From: DATFVA01 sp963711455
Lineage (GTDB): Bacteria; Bacteroidota; Ignavibacteria; Ignavibacteriales; Ignavibacteriaceae
Length of the DNA: 64,000 bases
Reading direction: 5' to 3'
Assembly (NCBI GenBank): GCA_963711455.1
Contig: CAVQEH010000002.1
Coordinates: 310,001 to 374,000, forward strand
The notes beneath the pieces were generated by a model. That model was given only the letters and a program-made list of their open reading frames with translations. It did no database searches and was not told the origin of the DNA. The position numbers were made by a program, and so were the translations under genes. Of this stretch, positions 1 through 9,801 are shown one piece after another (within the stretch, counting starts at the first letter, position 1; every line of letters begins with the position of its first letter).

Positions 1-2
1 GT

Positions 3-992
3 TTATTATCCAGCTTAAAGGGACTCCCGATAGATTTAAATGGTCTTGGCACAGGTTCAGATGTAGATTTATATAATTCGATAGTTAACAGCAGAAGTGT
101 CCTTGATCAGGTTATAAAGAAATTTGATTTATTTAAAGTTTATAAAATTGATACCTCTAATATTGGTTATTATGAACAAACTCTGAAAATCCTGAGAGGT
201 AATATAAATGCAGATGAAAACGACGATGGAGTAACTTATAATGTAACAGTTACTGCTCCCTCACCCTTACTAGCTGCAGAAATGACAAACTATATTGTTG
301 AACAGTTAAATAATCGTATAGTGGATCTAAAGATTAAAAAATCAATGATGAATCGTGAATATCTGGAAGCCAGGGTAAATGATATTAAAGATAGCTTAAA
401 TAATGCTGAAAATCAGTTAAAGTTTTTTTCGGAAAAAACAGGAATGTTCGAAGCCGAAAGTCAAACTAAGGCAATATTAGAACAATTTGCACAATTTCAG
501 GCAAATGTAGCTGAGAAACAAACCGAATATTCTATCCTCAATCAAATTTATGGGAAAAATTCACCTCAGACAGTCAATGCTAAAGTTGTAGCTGAACAAC
601 TTGCTGATAAACTTAAAGAACTGGAAAAAGGAAAAGATAGCGTTAATACTTTGCTTTCTTTAAGCAGTCTGCCAAAGAATGCGGTAAATTATTTCAGGTA
701 TTTTCGTGACGTAGAAATTTATGATAACATACTACAATTTGTTTTACCTCTATATGAACAGGCAAAATTCCAGGAACAGAAAAATGTACCGATACTTCAG
801 GTCATTGATACGGCCTTTCCACCGGCGAAAAGAAGCTTTCCCAAACGTACCATATTAGCACTGTTAATCACGATAGTGTTAATGCTGATCGTTATTATTT
901 TCGTATTGTTAAAAGAAAACAAGAATCTGACTAACTCGGATAAATTTTTGTTCATAAAAAATAATTTATTTAAATGGAAAAATGAGGAATGA
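3..992 (+). CDS. Wzz/GNVR-family polysaccharide chain-length determinant (5' partial)
   Basis: The reading frame is open from the left edge of the window, so the N-terminus, including the first membrane helix, lies outside. The visible 329 residues begin inside the periplasmic Wzz domain (a stretch that reads SVLDQVIKKFDLFKVYKI), pass through a long helical coiled-coil region rich in Glu, Lys and Gln, then a GNVR-like segment (VPILQVIDTAFPPAKRSFPKR) and a C-terminal membrane helix at about residues 274-294 of the visible part. This is the usual order in Wzz and GumC-type proteins that set the length of surface polysaccharide chains at the inner membrane. Only a short lysine- and asparagine-rich tail follows the last helix, and no Walker motif for a fused BY-kinase is present. 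It heads the polysaccharide cluster that follows. Family assignment is firm; the polymer it serves is unknown. Confidence 0.85.
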   Translation, partial: LLSSLKGLPIDLNGLGTGSDVDLYNSIVNSRSVLDQVIKKFDLFKVYKIDTSNIGYYEQTLKILRGNINADENDDGVTYNVTVTAPSPLLAAEMTNYIVEQLNNRIVDLKIKKSMMNREYLEARVNDIKDSLNNAENQLKFFSEKTGMFEAESQTKAILEQFAQFQANVAEKQTEYSILNQIYGKNSPQTVNAKVVAEQLADKLKELEKGKDSVNTLLSLSSLPKNAVNYFRYFRDVEIYDNILQFVLPLYEQAKFQEQKNVPILQVIDTAFPPAKRSFPKRTILALLITIVLMLIVIIFVLLKENKNLTNSDKFLFIKNNLFKWKNEE

Positions 993-1067
993 ATCATTAA
1001 AATTTACCTGAACAATGTTGATCTAATTATGTTTAATAAAACTAATCCTTCTTAATGGGTTGCTAAA

Positions 1068-2507
1068 TTGATCTCCATAAATGATGCACATTCCGGTATT
1101 TTATGGTCAGCTGTCTCGCGGATAACCATTCATATTTTTCAATTCATAACTTTAATAATTTTAGCACGATTACTTGACCCCAAAGAATTTGGTTTAATTA
1201 CTGCATCACTGGTCGTAATAGGTTTTTTAACCATATTTCGAGATTTAGGGATATCTTCTGCAATTATTCAAAAAACGGAGCTAAATGATAAGCTAATAAA
1301 TAGTGTTTATTGGATCATAATAATAATTGGGATTATGATGAATTTGTTTTTATATTTTTCAGCACGTATGATTGCAGAGTTTTATAACGCAGTTGAATTG
1401 ACTGACATTTTAAAAGTAATGTCATTTAGTTTTACAATCACGAGCCTCAGCATAATCCATCAGGCATTACTGGAAAAAGAACTAAAATTTAAACAACTTG
1501 CAATATATGAAATGATTGCAGTAATTTTAAGTTCAATTTGTGCTATTACTTTAGCTTTATTGAATTTTGGAGTTTGGAGCTTAGTAACTCAGGGCTTAGT
1601 AAATGCAACTGCAATTTCATTCATTTTGTGGATAAAAAGTCCTTTCAAACCTAAATTTATTTTTTCCATATCAGAAATTAAGCCAATATATAAGTTTAGT
1701 GTAAACCTTTTCCGGATTTAATATCCTGAACTATTTTGTAAGAAATGCTGATTATGTTTTAATTCAAAAATACCTGGGGGAACAGCAGCTCGGATTTTAT
1801 AACATAGCTTACAGAGTTATGCTTTATCCATTACAGAATATAACAGCAGTATTTTCAAGAGTAATGTTTCCAGTATATTCTAAACTTCAGAATGATCATA
1901 CAACAATCAGAGATATGTATCTGAGACTCACAAATAATATTGCCTTATTGTCATTTCCACTTATGTTGTTTATTACTGCTTCAGCTGATATTCTTCTGTT
2001 ATCACTTTTAGGTGAAAAATGGAGTTCAACAATCCCTTTATTGATAATATTAGCACCCGTCGGGATGATACAATCTATATATACTCCTGCCGGTACAATT
2101 TTCCAGGCAAAGGGGAGAACTGACTTATGGTTTAATGGGGATTGTTTACGGGGGTTATTTTTGTTTCAGCTTTTGTGATTGGTTTGAAATGGGGGATACA
2201 AGGTGTTGCATTAGGATACCTATCTGCAAGCATATTAACTATTTATCCCGGTTTAATGATTTCGTTGAAACTTATAAACTTACCCGTTTCAGCTTTTGTG
2301 ATTAGTTTTGGCAAGACATTTTTAATCAGCATATGTATGTTTTTCTTAATTTATTCTATTAAGATGTTTTTATTTAATTATTTGACTCATACACTCTTAT
2401 TAGCTGTTTTATTAGTGTTTTCATTACTTTTTTATATACCAGTCAGTTTAAAGTATAACAGGCAAAATGTTGAAGATTTTTTGGCTATAATTAAGACAGG
2501 ATGGTAA
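1068..2507 (+). pseudogene. Wzx-type polysaccharide flippase (MOP superfamily), two frameshifts
   Basis: Three open pieces (1068-1721, frame continuing from about 1714 to 2178, and 2134-2507) join into one 479-residue multi-spanning protein of the MOP flippase family (WzxC-like: ...GLITASLVVIGFLTIFRDLG..., then ...YNIAYRVMLYPLQNI...). The first break is an extra C in TTCCGG at 1712-1714: dropping it reads SVNLFGFNILNYFVRNADYV. The second is a missing base in the AA at 2134-2135: adding one reads LWF(K/N)WGLFTGVIFV. The two changes cancel in net length, so the full protein is restored without leftover sequence. Such proteins flip undecaprenyl-linked repeat units across the inner membrane. The start is a TTG with no clear ribosome binding site, so it is uncertain. 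Either a decayed gene or, more likely given similar breaks elsewhere here, sequence error. Confidence 0.8.
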
Positions 2508-2508
2508 T

Positions 2509-3207
2509 ATGGAAATCGAGGTAACCGGGGAGTATTTGGTGCCTGGTAAATTTCCTATAAAGACTGAAAGAGAACACTATGAACGATATAAGTTTTCTTC
2601 AAAATTCGTAAAGGATAAAGATATACTTGATATTGCTTGCGGTGTAGGTTATGGTTGTAAAATGTATACAGAATCAGGAGCCAGAAGAGTAACAGGTATT
2701 GACATTCTCGAAACAAATATCAAATTCGCACAAGAAAATTATAAAGATAATAAAGTAACTTTTTATCAGAATGACATATATAACCTTGACTATAATGAAG
2801 AGTTCGATATTATAACTAGTTTTGAAACAATTGAACATCTAAAAGATGATAATCTTGCATTGAGGAAATTATTTCAAGCCCTAAAGCCTGAGGGTGTTTT
2901 AATAATCTCTACTCCAAATCGAAAAATAACTTCACCCGGGGTGAAAAAAATCTCTGACAAGCCTTTAAATGAATTTCATTGCAGGGAATATACATTAAGA
3001 GAATTTAAAGATTTAGTAAAAAGAAATGAATTCATAATCAAAAAAATCTTTGGACAAAGAAACAGGTTATTTTTCCCAATTAATATTTTGAATAAAATTA
3101 TAAACAGGTATTTGAAACCTGATGAAAATAGTAATGCCGAATTAAAGAGAACATTCCTTAGTTCGGCTAGATATTATACGTTGGTTTTGGAAAAATATAG
3201 TTATTAA
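2509..3207 (+). CDS. Class I SAM-dependent methyltransferase
   Basis: A 232-residue protein with a Rossmann methyltransferase fold. Motif I reads DIACGVGYG near residues 43-51, followed by an acidic end of strand 2 (TGIDI), then NDIYNL and the post-motif region TSFETIEHL typical of the Methyltransf_11/23 families. The gene starts two bases after the flippase stop codon, so it is translated as part of the polysaccharide operon. Methyltransferases in such clusters usually modify a sugar or cap the chain, but the acceptor cannot be read from the sequence. Confidence 0.8.
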   Translation: MEIEVTGEYLVPGKFPIKTEREHYERYKFSSKFVKDKDILDIACGVGYGCKMYTESGARRVTGIDILETNIKFAQENYKDNKVTFYQNDIYNLDYNEEFDIITSFETIEHLKDDNLALRKLFQALKPEGVLIISTPNRKITSPGVKKISDKPLNEFHCREYTLREFKDLVKRNEFIIKKIFGQRNRLFFPINILNKIINRYLKPDENSNAELKRTFLSSARYYTLVLEKYSY

Positions 3208-3243
3208 TGGTATAAATTAAAATATAAAATTATTTAAGAGTAA

Positions 3244-4630
3244 ATGGATTTAACAGTTAAAAAAGAAATATCAACAAAAGAATTGATTATTTTATCTTTA
3301 TCTCTTCTGTTTGGTCTTGGATTTCAAGTTCTTGTTATTAAATCATTTCCTCAATATGCATTTCTCATTTTAATATTTTTTATTTCCGTACTTATATTAA
3401 TTATAGTAATTACTGAATATCTTAGGGACTTCCAAGCATTTCTTGTAATGTTTATTTTTTTACCATTGATACTGCTCAATAATATTATCCAATACGATTT
3501 CACGCTGGAATTAATAAATTTTATTCCATTATTCCTACTCATACTATTATCATTTTATTATTATATTTTAAATGAAAAGAATCTTACATTTCGAGTAAAA
3601 TACCTACAATTCCCTATAATCTTATTGACATTATATTTCGGAATAAATGCCTTAATATCGATTGCAGAAGGAAGAAGACTATTTATTATTATCGTGGAAT
3701 ATTTTCATTTCCTGTTATATTTGTCAATAATTCCAATCTTGTATTTATTCCGTGATGAAGAGAAATATAAGGCTATTTAAAATTTCTGTTCATAATTTCG
3801 ATTTTAATATCTATTGAATATATATTTTATGGTCAATATAGTAAGCGATTTGTAACTTTTCAGTCGGGATTTCTTCCATTATCTGTTGGAGTGACTTTTG
3901 CTTATTTCCTGTTCAGCAAAAGTTCTCTTAAAAGGATTTTAAGCCTTATATTATTATTTATTTTATTCTTAGGAACATTTCTTACCCTTACACGAACCCT
4001 TTGGATAATATCATTTCTCGTACTCTTAATTGATTTTGTTATATATCTGATTATTCTTAATAAACTTACTGTTCTGAAAACTGTATTTTTATTGTTAATT
4101 CTTGTGATTCTTTTTGTCCTTGCAAAAGATTCAATTCAAAAGGCTAAAGGTAGTATAATATCTAATAAAACCATCGAACAACGTACAGAATCAATCTCTG
4201 ATCTTTTGAAGATGTTTCTTTTCTGATGAGAGTGGAATTAGATTATTATGCCATTCAGAAATTTTTAAAACATCCCATTTTTGGAAGTGGACTTGGCGAT
4301 TTTGTTAAGTACAAAATTATTAAAGAAAATGTATCTCCACCCGTATATTATCTTGACAGCAGCTGGCTTTATATGCTTTGGAAAGGTGGAATAATCGGTT
4401 TTCTGTTATTTGCGTGGATATATTATCGTTTTTTTAAAGCGTCATTTTTTGTATTAAGAAATTCAAAAAATCTTAGCACAAAAATTATTTGTCTTGGTTT
4501 GTTGAGTGGATTTATTGGTTTATCATTTCTGGCTTTGTTATCTCCTTTATTAATAAAATATAAAACTAATTTCTTAATTGTTTTTCTATTTGCATACATT
4601 GAATTTGAGAGAATACAATCATTAATTTAA
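3244..4630 (+). pseudogene. O-antigen polymerase/ligase-like membrane protein (Wzy_C), two frameshifts
   Basis: Three open pieces (3244-3780, about 3780-4226 and about 4208-4630) join into one polytopic protein of about 462 residues. The first break is a missing T in the run at 3776-3778; restoring it reads KYKAILKFLFIISILISIEY. The second is a missing T in the run at 4204-4207; restoring it reads SISDLFEDVSFLMRVELDYY. The protein has around ten hydrophobic segments and the Wzy_C hallmark: a TLTRTLWI segment, then after a loop RVELDYYAIQKFLKHPIFGSGLGDF, which matches the catalytic loop region of the WaaL/Wzy superfamily. It would polymerise repeat units or ligate the chain on the periplasmic face of the inner membrane. 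Both indels are in T runs. Its place beside the flippase fits a Wzx/Wzy-dependent pathway. Confidence 0.75.
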
Positions 4631-4669
4631 TCGAATCCCAGCCCAAATCTCTCTCTATAAATTGATAAA

Positions 4670-5575
4670 ATGGATGATTCTATTAACATATCCATAATAA
4701 TAGTTAATTATAATCTTGCTGATAACATTAGGATATTATTAAAATCAATTCAAAACTATACCAGTGGTATTAATTATGAGGTGATTGTTGTCGATAATAA
4801 TTCTCCAGACAGAACCATTGAAGAACTTGCCGATGAGTTCTCTGATTTTCAATTTAATTTTTTAAATACAAACTTTGGATTTGGGCATGCCAATAATGTT
4901 GGGTTTAGTAAATCTAAAGGAGAATATTTATTGTTACTTAATCCAGATACTTACCTTATAGATAACTTGTTGTTCAATTTATATAAGATAGCTAAAGACA
5001 ATCTTGAATTTGGTATTATTGGACCCCGGTTACTCTATCCTAACGGAGATTTTCAGGTATCAACTGGAAATTTTCCGAATATTTTGTCTGAAATAGGAAA
5101 TTTAAGTGGTTTAATCACCCCGGTTATAAAAATTGTAAATTTTTTCAAATTCTGTCTTTTCAAAAAGAATATATATTATGTTGATTTTATCTATGGATCT
5201 TGTATGATGATTAAGTCCGAACTTTTCAACAAACTTAATGGTTTTGATGAGGATTATTTCCTCTTTACTGAGGAGGTTGATCTTTGTTATCGCACATGGA
5301 ATTATTCCAAATATAAGGTTGTATATTCTTTTGACGAGAAAATAGTTCATTTAAAAAGTTTAATTACCGGCAGTAATTTAGCGGTAAGAATGAAGTTAGG
5401 GTATGAGAGCAAACTTAAATTTTTTAAGAAACACTATTCCAAACAAAAAACTTGGGTACTGAAAGGATCTATCATAAGTTTATTTGGTTTAAAATTTATT
5501 TATTCTTTTATGAAGCGTGATCAAGATTACCGAAAATATCTTAGAGAAATAATTGGTTATTACCTGAGAAATTAA
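4670..5575 (+). CDS. Family 2 glycosyltransferase (rhamnosyltransferase-like)
   Basis: A 301-residue GT-A fold glycosyltransferase. The N-terminus reads SIIIVNYNLADNI, followed by VIVVDNNSPD (nucleotide binding) and the NFGFGHANNVG segment seen in the WbbL-like GT2 subfamily; the metal-binding-type acidic motif is NPDTY near residue 91. The region GFDEDYFLFTEEVDLCYR, near residue 190, contains the conserved acidic acceptor-side motif. A C-terminal hydrophobic patch suggests peripheral membrane attachment. It transfers a sugar to the growing undecaprenyl-linked repeat unit; neither sugar nor linkage can be stated. It lies between the polymerase and a GT4 enzyme. Confidence 0.85.
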   Translation: MDDSINISIIIVNYNLADNIRILLKSIQNYTSGINYEVIVVDNNSPDRTIEELADEFSDFQFNFLNTNFGFGHANNVGFSKSKGEYLLLLNPDTYLIDNLLFNLYKIAKDNLEFGIIGPRLLYPNGDFQVSTGNFPNILSEIGNLSGLITPVIKIVNFFKFCLFKKNIYYVDFIYGSCMMIKSELFNKLNGFDEDYFLFTEEVDLCYRTWNYSKYKVVYSFDEKIVHLKSLITGSNLAVRMKLGYESKLKFFKKHYSKQKTWVLKGSIISLFGLKFIYSFMKRDQDYRKYLREIIGYYLRN

Positions 5576-5590
5576 CAGGAGATTGTAAGA

Positions 5591-6775
5591 ATGTCCAATC
5601 ATATTCTCTTTATTACAGATGGGTCTATATTAGATCCCATACTTCATTCTCAGGGTATTCCATTATTAAATTATATTAGTGATAAGAACTTTAGCCCAAT
5701 CATCTTTTCGATTGAAAAAAAGGATGGTAATTCTGTTGCTCAAGAAATTCTAAGATTAAAGCAAGAGTTTCCTAATATTCATTTTAATTATTTATTGGAG
5801 AATAAAAACAAACTATTTCCTCGCTGGCTTTGGGGTATCTTTTTATCAGTTCATTCTATTAGGAATATAATCAAATTTAACAATGTGAAAGTTATTCATG
5901 GCCGTAGTCTGATCCCTTCATGCATTGGTTTGTTGCTTAAGACATTATCGTACAAAAAAATTAAATTAATTTATGACAATAGAGGTGTCAGAATTGATGA
6001 GGAGATTATGACCGGGCATTGGAAAAGAAAAGGTATAAAGGTTTATATTTTTAGATGGTTGGATAAGAAACTTTTATCCTCTTCCGATGTTATTATAGTA
6101 GTATCTCATAAATTCAAAACGTATTTAATTAATTCATTTAATGTAATAAATTTTAATCAAAATAAAATATTTATTATACCCAATAGGACAGATATAAATA
6201 GCAGTGCTTTTAGTAATAGGAATATAAATCAACCGATATGTGTCTATGCTGGTTCCGCAGCAAAATGGCAGTCATTAAATGAATTGGCAAATATATTTAA
6301 AACTATGATTTCTGTTTTCAAGGATATCAAAATATTGATTCTAACGTATCATTTGGTTGATTTTCAAAAAATATTGTCTCATAAAGAATTGAAAGACAAG
6401 GTCACTTTAAGAAAAGTTCCTCCTAAATTTGTTTTCGCAGAACTATCAAATTGCAATTTTGGCATTTTAATAAGAGATAATAATTTAATTAATAACGTAG
6501 CGTCTCCCTTGAAATTTGCTGAATATTTATCTGCAGGGCTTCCTGTTTTAATTTCAGAAGGGATCGGGGACACTGAAAATATTGTTAAAAAGAATAGAAT
6601 TGGTGTTGTTATTAAGAATAAAAATTATGTTGATGCAATTAGCGAAATGAAAAATCTTTTGAAAGATCCCGAAGTTTATAAGAGATGCCGGTATATTGCT
6701 GAAACTGAATTTAATATTCAGACTTCCTTTGAACAATATTTAGACATTTATCAAAAGCTCCTGAATGATGAATGA
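5591..6775 (+). CDS. Family 4-type glycosyltransferase (GT-B fold)
   Basis: A 394-residue protein with the two-domain GT-B layout. The N-terminal half contains VIHGRSLIPSCIGLLL and a YDNRG motif; the C-terminal half starts near residue 215 with VYAGSAAKWQSLNEL and carries EYLSAGLPVLISEGIGDTENIV near 310-332, the donor-binding segment of GT4 enzymes. Upstream AGGAGA at 5578-5583 is a good ribosome binding site for the ATG at 5591. The stop overlaps the next glycosyltransferase start by about 11 bases, which implies translational coupling. Sugar specificity is unknown. Confidence 0.8.
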   Translation: MSNHILFITDGSILDPILHSQGIPLLNYISDKNFSPIIFSIEKKDGNSVAQEILRLKQEFPNIHFNYLLENKNKLFPRWLWGIFLSVHSIRNIIKFNNVKVIHGRSLIPSCIGLLLKTLSYKKIKLIYDNRGVRIDEEIMTGHWKRKGIKVYIFRWLDKKLLSSSDVIIVVSHKFKTYLINSFNVINFNQNKIFIIPNRTDINSSAFSNRNINQPICVYAGSAAKWQSLNELANIFKTMISVFKDIKILILTYHLVDFQKILSHKELKDKVTLRKVPPKFVFAELSNCNFGILIRDNNLINNVASPLKFAEYLSAGLPVLISEGIGDTENIVKKNRIGVVIKNKNYVDAISEMKNLLKDPEVYKRCRYIAETEFNIQTSFEQYLDIYQKLLNDE

Positions 6776-7630
6776 GAAAATAATCGGGGGAGTAGTTATT
6801 ATTTATAATCCCCACAAAGATATTCTGAAAAATATTCATTCTTATCTGACTCAGATAAATGAACTGTTGCTTTTTGATAATTCAAATGAAAAAAAAGAAT
6901 GGCTGCTTGATTCACTGCTTCCAATCCCAAAGTCAAATACGTTTGCTTTGAAAAAAATATGGGCGTAGCATTTGCTTTAAAATATGCCGCAAATTTTTTT
7001 ATAAATGCCGGCTTTGAGTACCTTTTAACTATGGATCAGGATAGTCATGTACCTGAAGGTATGATTGAAAATCTTCTTTCCGGGAGCTCTGATTATATCA
7101 ATATTGGAATCATAACACCTGTTCATGGAAATAAATTTAATATTCCAGCTACCTCCGGAATTGCAATAGAAGAAATTTTAGTTGCGAAAACTTCAGGAAA
7201 TATCTTATACCTTAGTGCTTATAAAAACACAGGAGTATTTAATGAGGATTTTTTTATTGATTATGTGGATATAGAATACTGCATACGTTTAAATTTGGCT
7301 GGTTATAAGGTTCTTCAGCTTAACTCGACTGTTCTGGAACATAATGAGGGTAATATTTCTGAAAGGAATTTTTTTTTCAAAAAGGTATATCCATATAATC
7401 ATGCTCCAATAAGGTTTTACTATAAATCACGCAATAGATTTTATCTGAGAGATAGGTTCAAATCTTATTTCCCACACTATTTTAATTCCGAAATTAAATT
7501 ATTTATTAATAATTTTATAAAGGTAATTTTATTCGAAAAATATAAAATACAAAAATTAAAAATGAGCATATTAGGATATTTACATTATAAAAATGGGATC
7601 AAAGGAAAAGCCCCGTTTCAAAATGATTAA
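6765..7630 (+). pseudogene. Family 2 glycosyltransferase (dTDP-rhamnosyltransferase-like), one frameshift
   Basis: Two overlapping open pieces (6765-6968 and 6959-7630) form one protein of about 288 residues if one A is added to the seven-A run at 6951-6957, giving FALKKNMGVAFALKYA. The parts match the RfbF-like GT2 rhamnosyltransferase group: GVVIIYNPHKDILKNI, then YLLTMDQDSHVPEG (the acidic metal-binding site), NTGVFNEDFFIDYVDIEYCIR and HNEGN. The start at 6765 (or 6768) overlaps the preceding stop. The disruption is one base in the longest A run of the gene, so a sequencing error is the simplest reading; real inactivation or slippage-based switching cannot be excluded from one sequence. 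Confidence 0.8.
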
Positions 7631-8562
7631 ACCGGAAGTTTCTATTATTGTTGTTAGTTATAACCAGTTTCAAATACTGGAAAATTGTTCTCCAAAGCAG
7701 TCTGGAACATGTAAAAGATATTGCATATGAAATTATTGTTGTCGATAACGCATCAAATGAAGGTGATGTTAGTAAAATTACTAGTAAGTTTTCCGATGTA
7801 AGACTATTAAGGAACAGTGAAAATCTTGGCTTTGCTAAAGCCAACAATCTTGGTGCTCAGATTGCACATGGAGATTATCTGCTTTTTCTAAATAATGATA
7901 CTATGTTTATTGAAAATTCATTAAAAAAAGTTTACGATTTTGTGAAATCAAAAAAGGAAGAGATAATTGCTGGTATAAAACTTTTAAATCAGGATCACAC
8001 TATGCAGGAATCTGTGTATGAAGCTACAACTGTATGGAATTCTTTTACGGAAAATTTCTTTCTTTATAAAATTTTCCCCCGGTCAAAGTCCTTTAATAAG
8101 TACTATCAGAATCATATTAACTTGGAAAGTCCGGTAGAGACAGGAGTTGTTAAAGGTGCGTTCCTGTTTATTTCCCAAAAATCATTTAATAGGTTAAACG
8201 GATTCGATGAAAGATTTTTCTTTTTTGGAGAAGAGCTCGACTTATGTTATAGATTTCATAAAGAAATAGGTAAAGTAATTTATTTTCCACTAACGTCTAT
8301 CATTCATTTGGGCGGTGCAACAACGGGAAAAAATTTATTGTTTAAATATAGAAATCAGACAATTGCAAAAATTCAATTCTTTCAAAAGCATTTTAAAGGA
8401 TTAAAGTTTTTGCTTGGAATTTGTTTCCATTTTCTTGGATTGATTTTCCGGTTCCCTTTATATTTGCTGGCAGGTATTTTTTCTTTTAGAAAAACTTTAT
8501 TAATTAAATCATATTATTTTTTCAGACAACTCTTTATTTACCCATTAAATATGTTCAATTAA
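7623..8562 (+). pseudogene. Family 2 glycosyltransferase, one frameshift near its start
   Basis: The natural start is ATG 7623, overlapping the previous stop by 8 bases. It reads MIKPEVSIIVVSYNQFQILENC, then goes out of frame because of an extra T at 7688-7689. Removing it gives ILENCLQSSLEHVKDIAYEIIVVDNAS and a 312-residue GT2 protein with LGFAKANNLGAQIAHG, LFLNNDT and GFDERFFFFGEELDLCYR, closely resembling the two other GT2s of the cluster. An in-frame TTG at 7648 would produce a protein lacking the first beta strand of the GT-A fold, so it is not a credible start. A hydrophobic C-terminal stretch suggests membrane association. Confidence 0.8.
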
Positions 8563-9773
8563 TGATGAAAATCCTTATTATTTCTCCTCAGGTTCCTGTT
8601 CCGTTAAACGATGGTGGTAAAAAAGGTATATTTGGAATAATGAAATCTCTCTCTCTCAGAGGTCATGATATTGATTTTATTGCATATTTGAAACATAATA
8701 ATATTGAATCTTCTGAAAAAGAATTAAGAAAGTACTGTAAACCGTTCTTGTTGGATATAAAAACTGATAATAAAATTTTGGATGCTATTTTGAATTTATT
8801 TTCACCTCTTCCTTATAATGTTTCAAAATATCACCGTAAAGAACTGACCAAATACTTGAAGTCATATTTTGAAATTAATAACCCTAATATTATCCAAATT
8901 CATAATTCCCATATGGGCTGGTTGATTACCCATATAAAAGCATTTACTAAAGCCCCTGTGATCCTCAGACAAGAAAATGCTGAAATGATAATAATGAAAA
9001 GATTTTATGAAAATCAGAAAAATCCATTACTTAAAAAATATTCAAAAATTCAGTATAAGAAATTTATTGCATACGAACCAAAAGTATGTGGGATTTTCGA
9101 CAAATGTATTTTCGTCTCACAATATGATCAAAAGGTGTTATCAGACTTAAATTCTAAAGTTAATTCAATATCTATTCCTTCTGGAGTAGAAAGTTCTTTA
9201 TTAAATCATGCTCCAGTAGACACAGAAAAGTATTCTTTAGCACATATTGGAAATTTAGACTGGCTTCCTAATGCTGATAGTTTACAATGGTTTATTAATG
9301 ATATTTTACCTGGAATTGCTGAACATTTTAACAGTGTCAAACTTTATATATATGGAGCAGGAAATTTTAATAGGATAAGAATTCCTGATAATCTTAAAAA
9401 TAATATAGTTTATAAAGGATATGTTCCCGATATTTGGTCAGCTATTGAAAACAAATCTCTATTGGTTGTTCCATTACGGATCGGAAGCGGAATCCGGATC
9501 AAAATTCTTGAAATGCTGGCATATGGTAAAAATATTATAACTACATCTATCGGCAAAGAGGGAATAGATATTAAAAATGAGAAACATATTCTTATTGCGG
9601 ATGACAAAGAACAATTTGTGAAAAAAATAGTAAAATTTTTTAATGGTGATTATGATAAAGAGGAAATAATTAATAATGGTAAAAGATTTATTAAAGAAAA
9701 TTATTTATGGGAAGATATCGCCTATCAATTTGAGCAGGTTTATAGTAAGCTAATTACTCAAAATAGAAAATAA
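8562..9773 (+). CDS. Family 4-type glycosyltransferase
   Basis: A 403-residue GT-B glycosyltransferase. The N-terminus has the Gly-rich acceptor loop PVPLNDGGKKGIFG; the C-terminal domain begins near residue 227 with AHIGNLDWLPNADSLQWF and has the donor-binding helix motif IGSGIRIKILEMLAYGKNIITT near residues 307-328 with its two acidic and glycine positions. The ATG overlaps the previous stop (TAATG), so the two are translationally coupled. It probably adds one sugar of the repeat unit in the cytoplasm. Confidence 0.82.
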   Translation: MMKILIISPQVPVPLNDGGKKGIFGIMKSLSLRGHDIDFIAYLKHNNIESSEKELRKYCKPFLLDIKTDNKILDAILNLFSPLPYNVSKYHRKELTKYLKSYFEINNPNIIQIHNSHMGWLITHIKAFTKAPVILRQENAEMIIMKRFYENQKNPLLKKYSKIQYKKFIAYEPKVCGIFDKCIFVSQYDQKVLSDLNSKVNSISIPSGVESSLLNHAPVDTEKYSLAHIGNLDWLPNADSLQWFINDILPGIAEHFNSVKLYIYGAGNFNRIRIPDNLKNNIVYKGYVPDIWSAIENKSLLVVPLRIGSGIRIKILEMLAYGKNIITTSIGKEGIDIKNEKHILIADDKEQFVKKIVKFFNGDYDKEEIINNGKRFIKENYLWEDIAYQFEQVYSKLITQNRK

Positions 9774-9801
9774 AAATTAATCCTGCCTTAAAAGAAAATA
9801 A

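Noticed and set aside
1068..8562. Phase-variable capsule locus as the explanation of the frameshifts.
   Set aside because: Runs at the breaks are mostly only two to five bases, and the same kind of break occurs in atpH and a peptidase; error is more likely. Kept only as a testable alternative.
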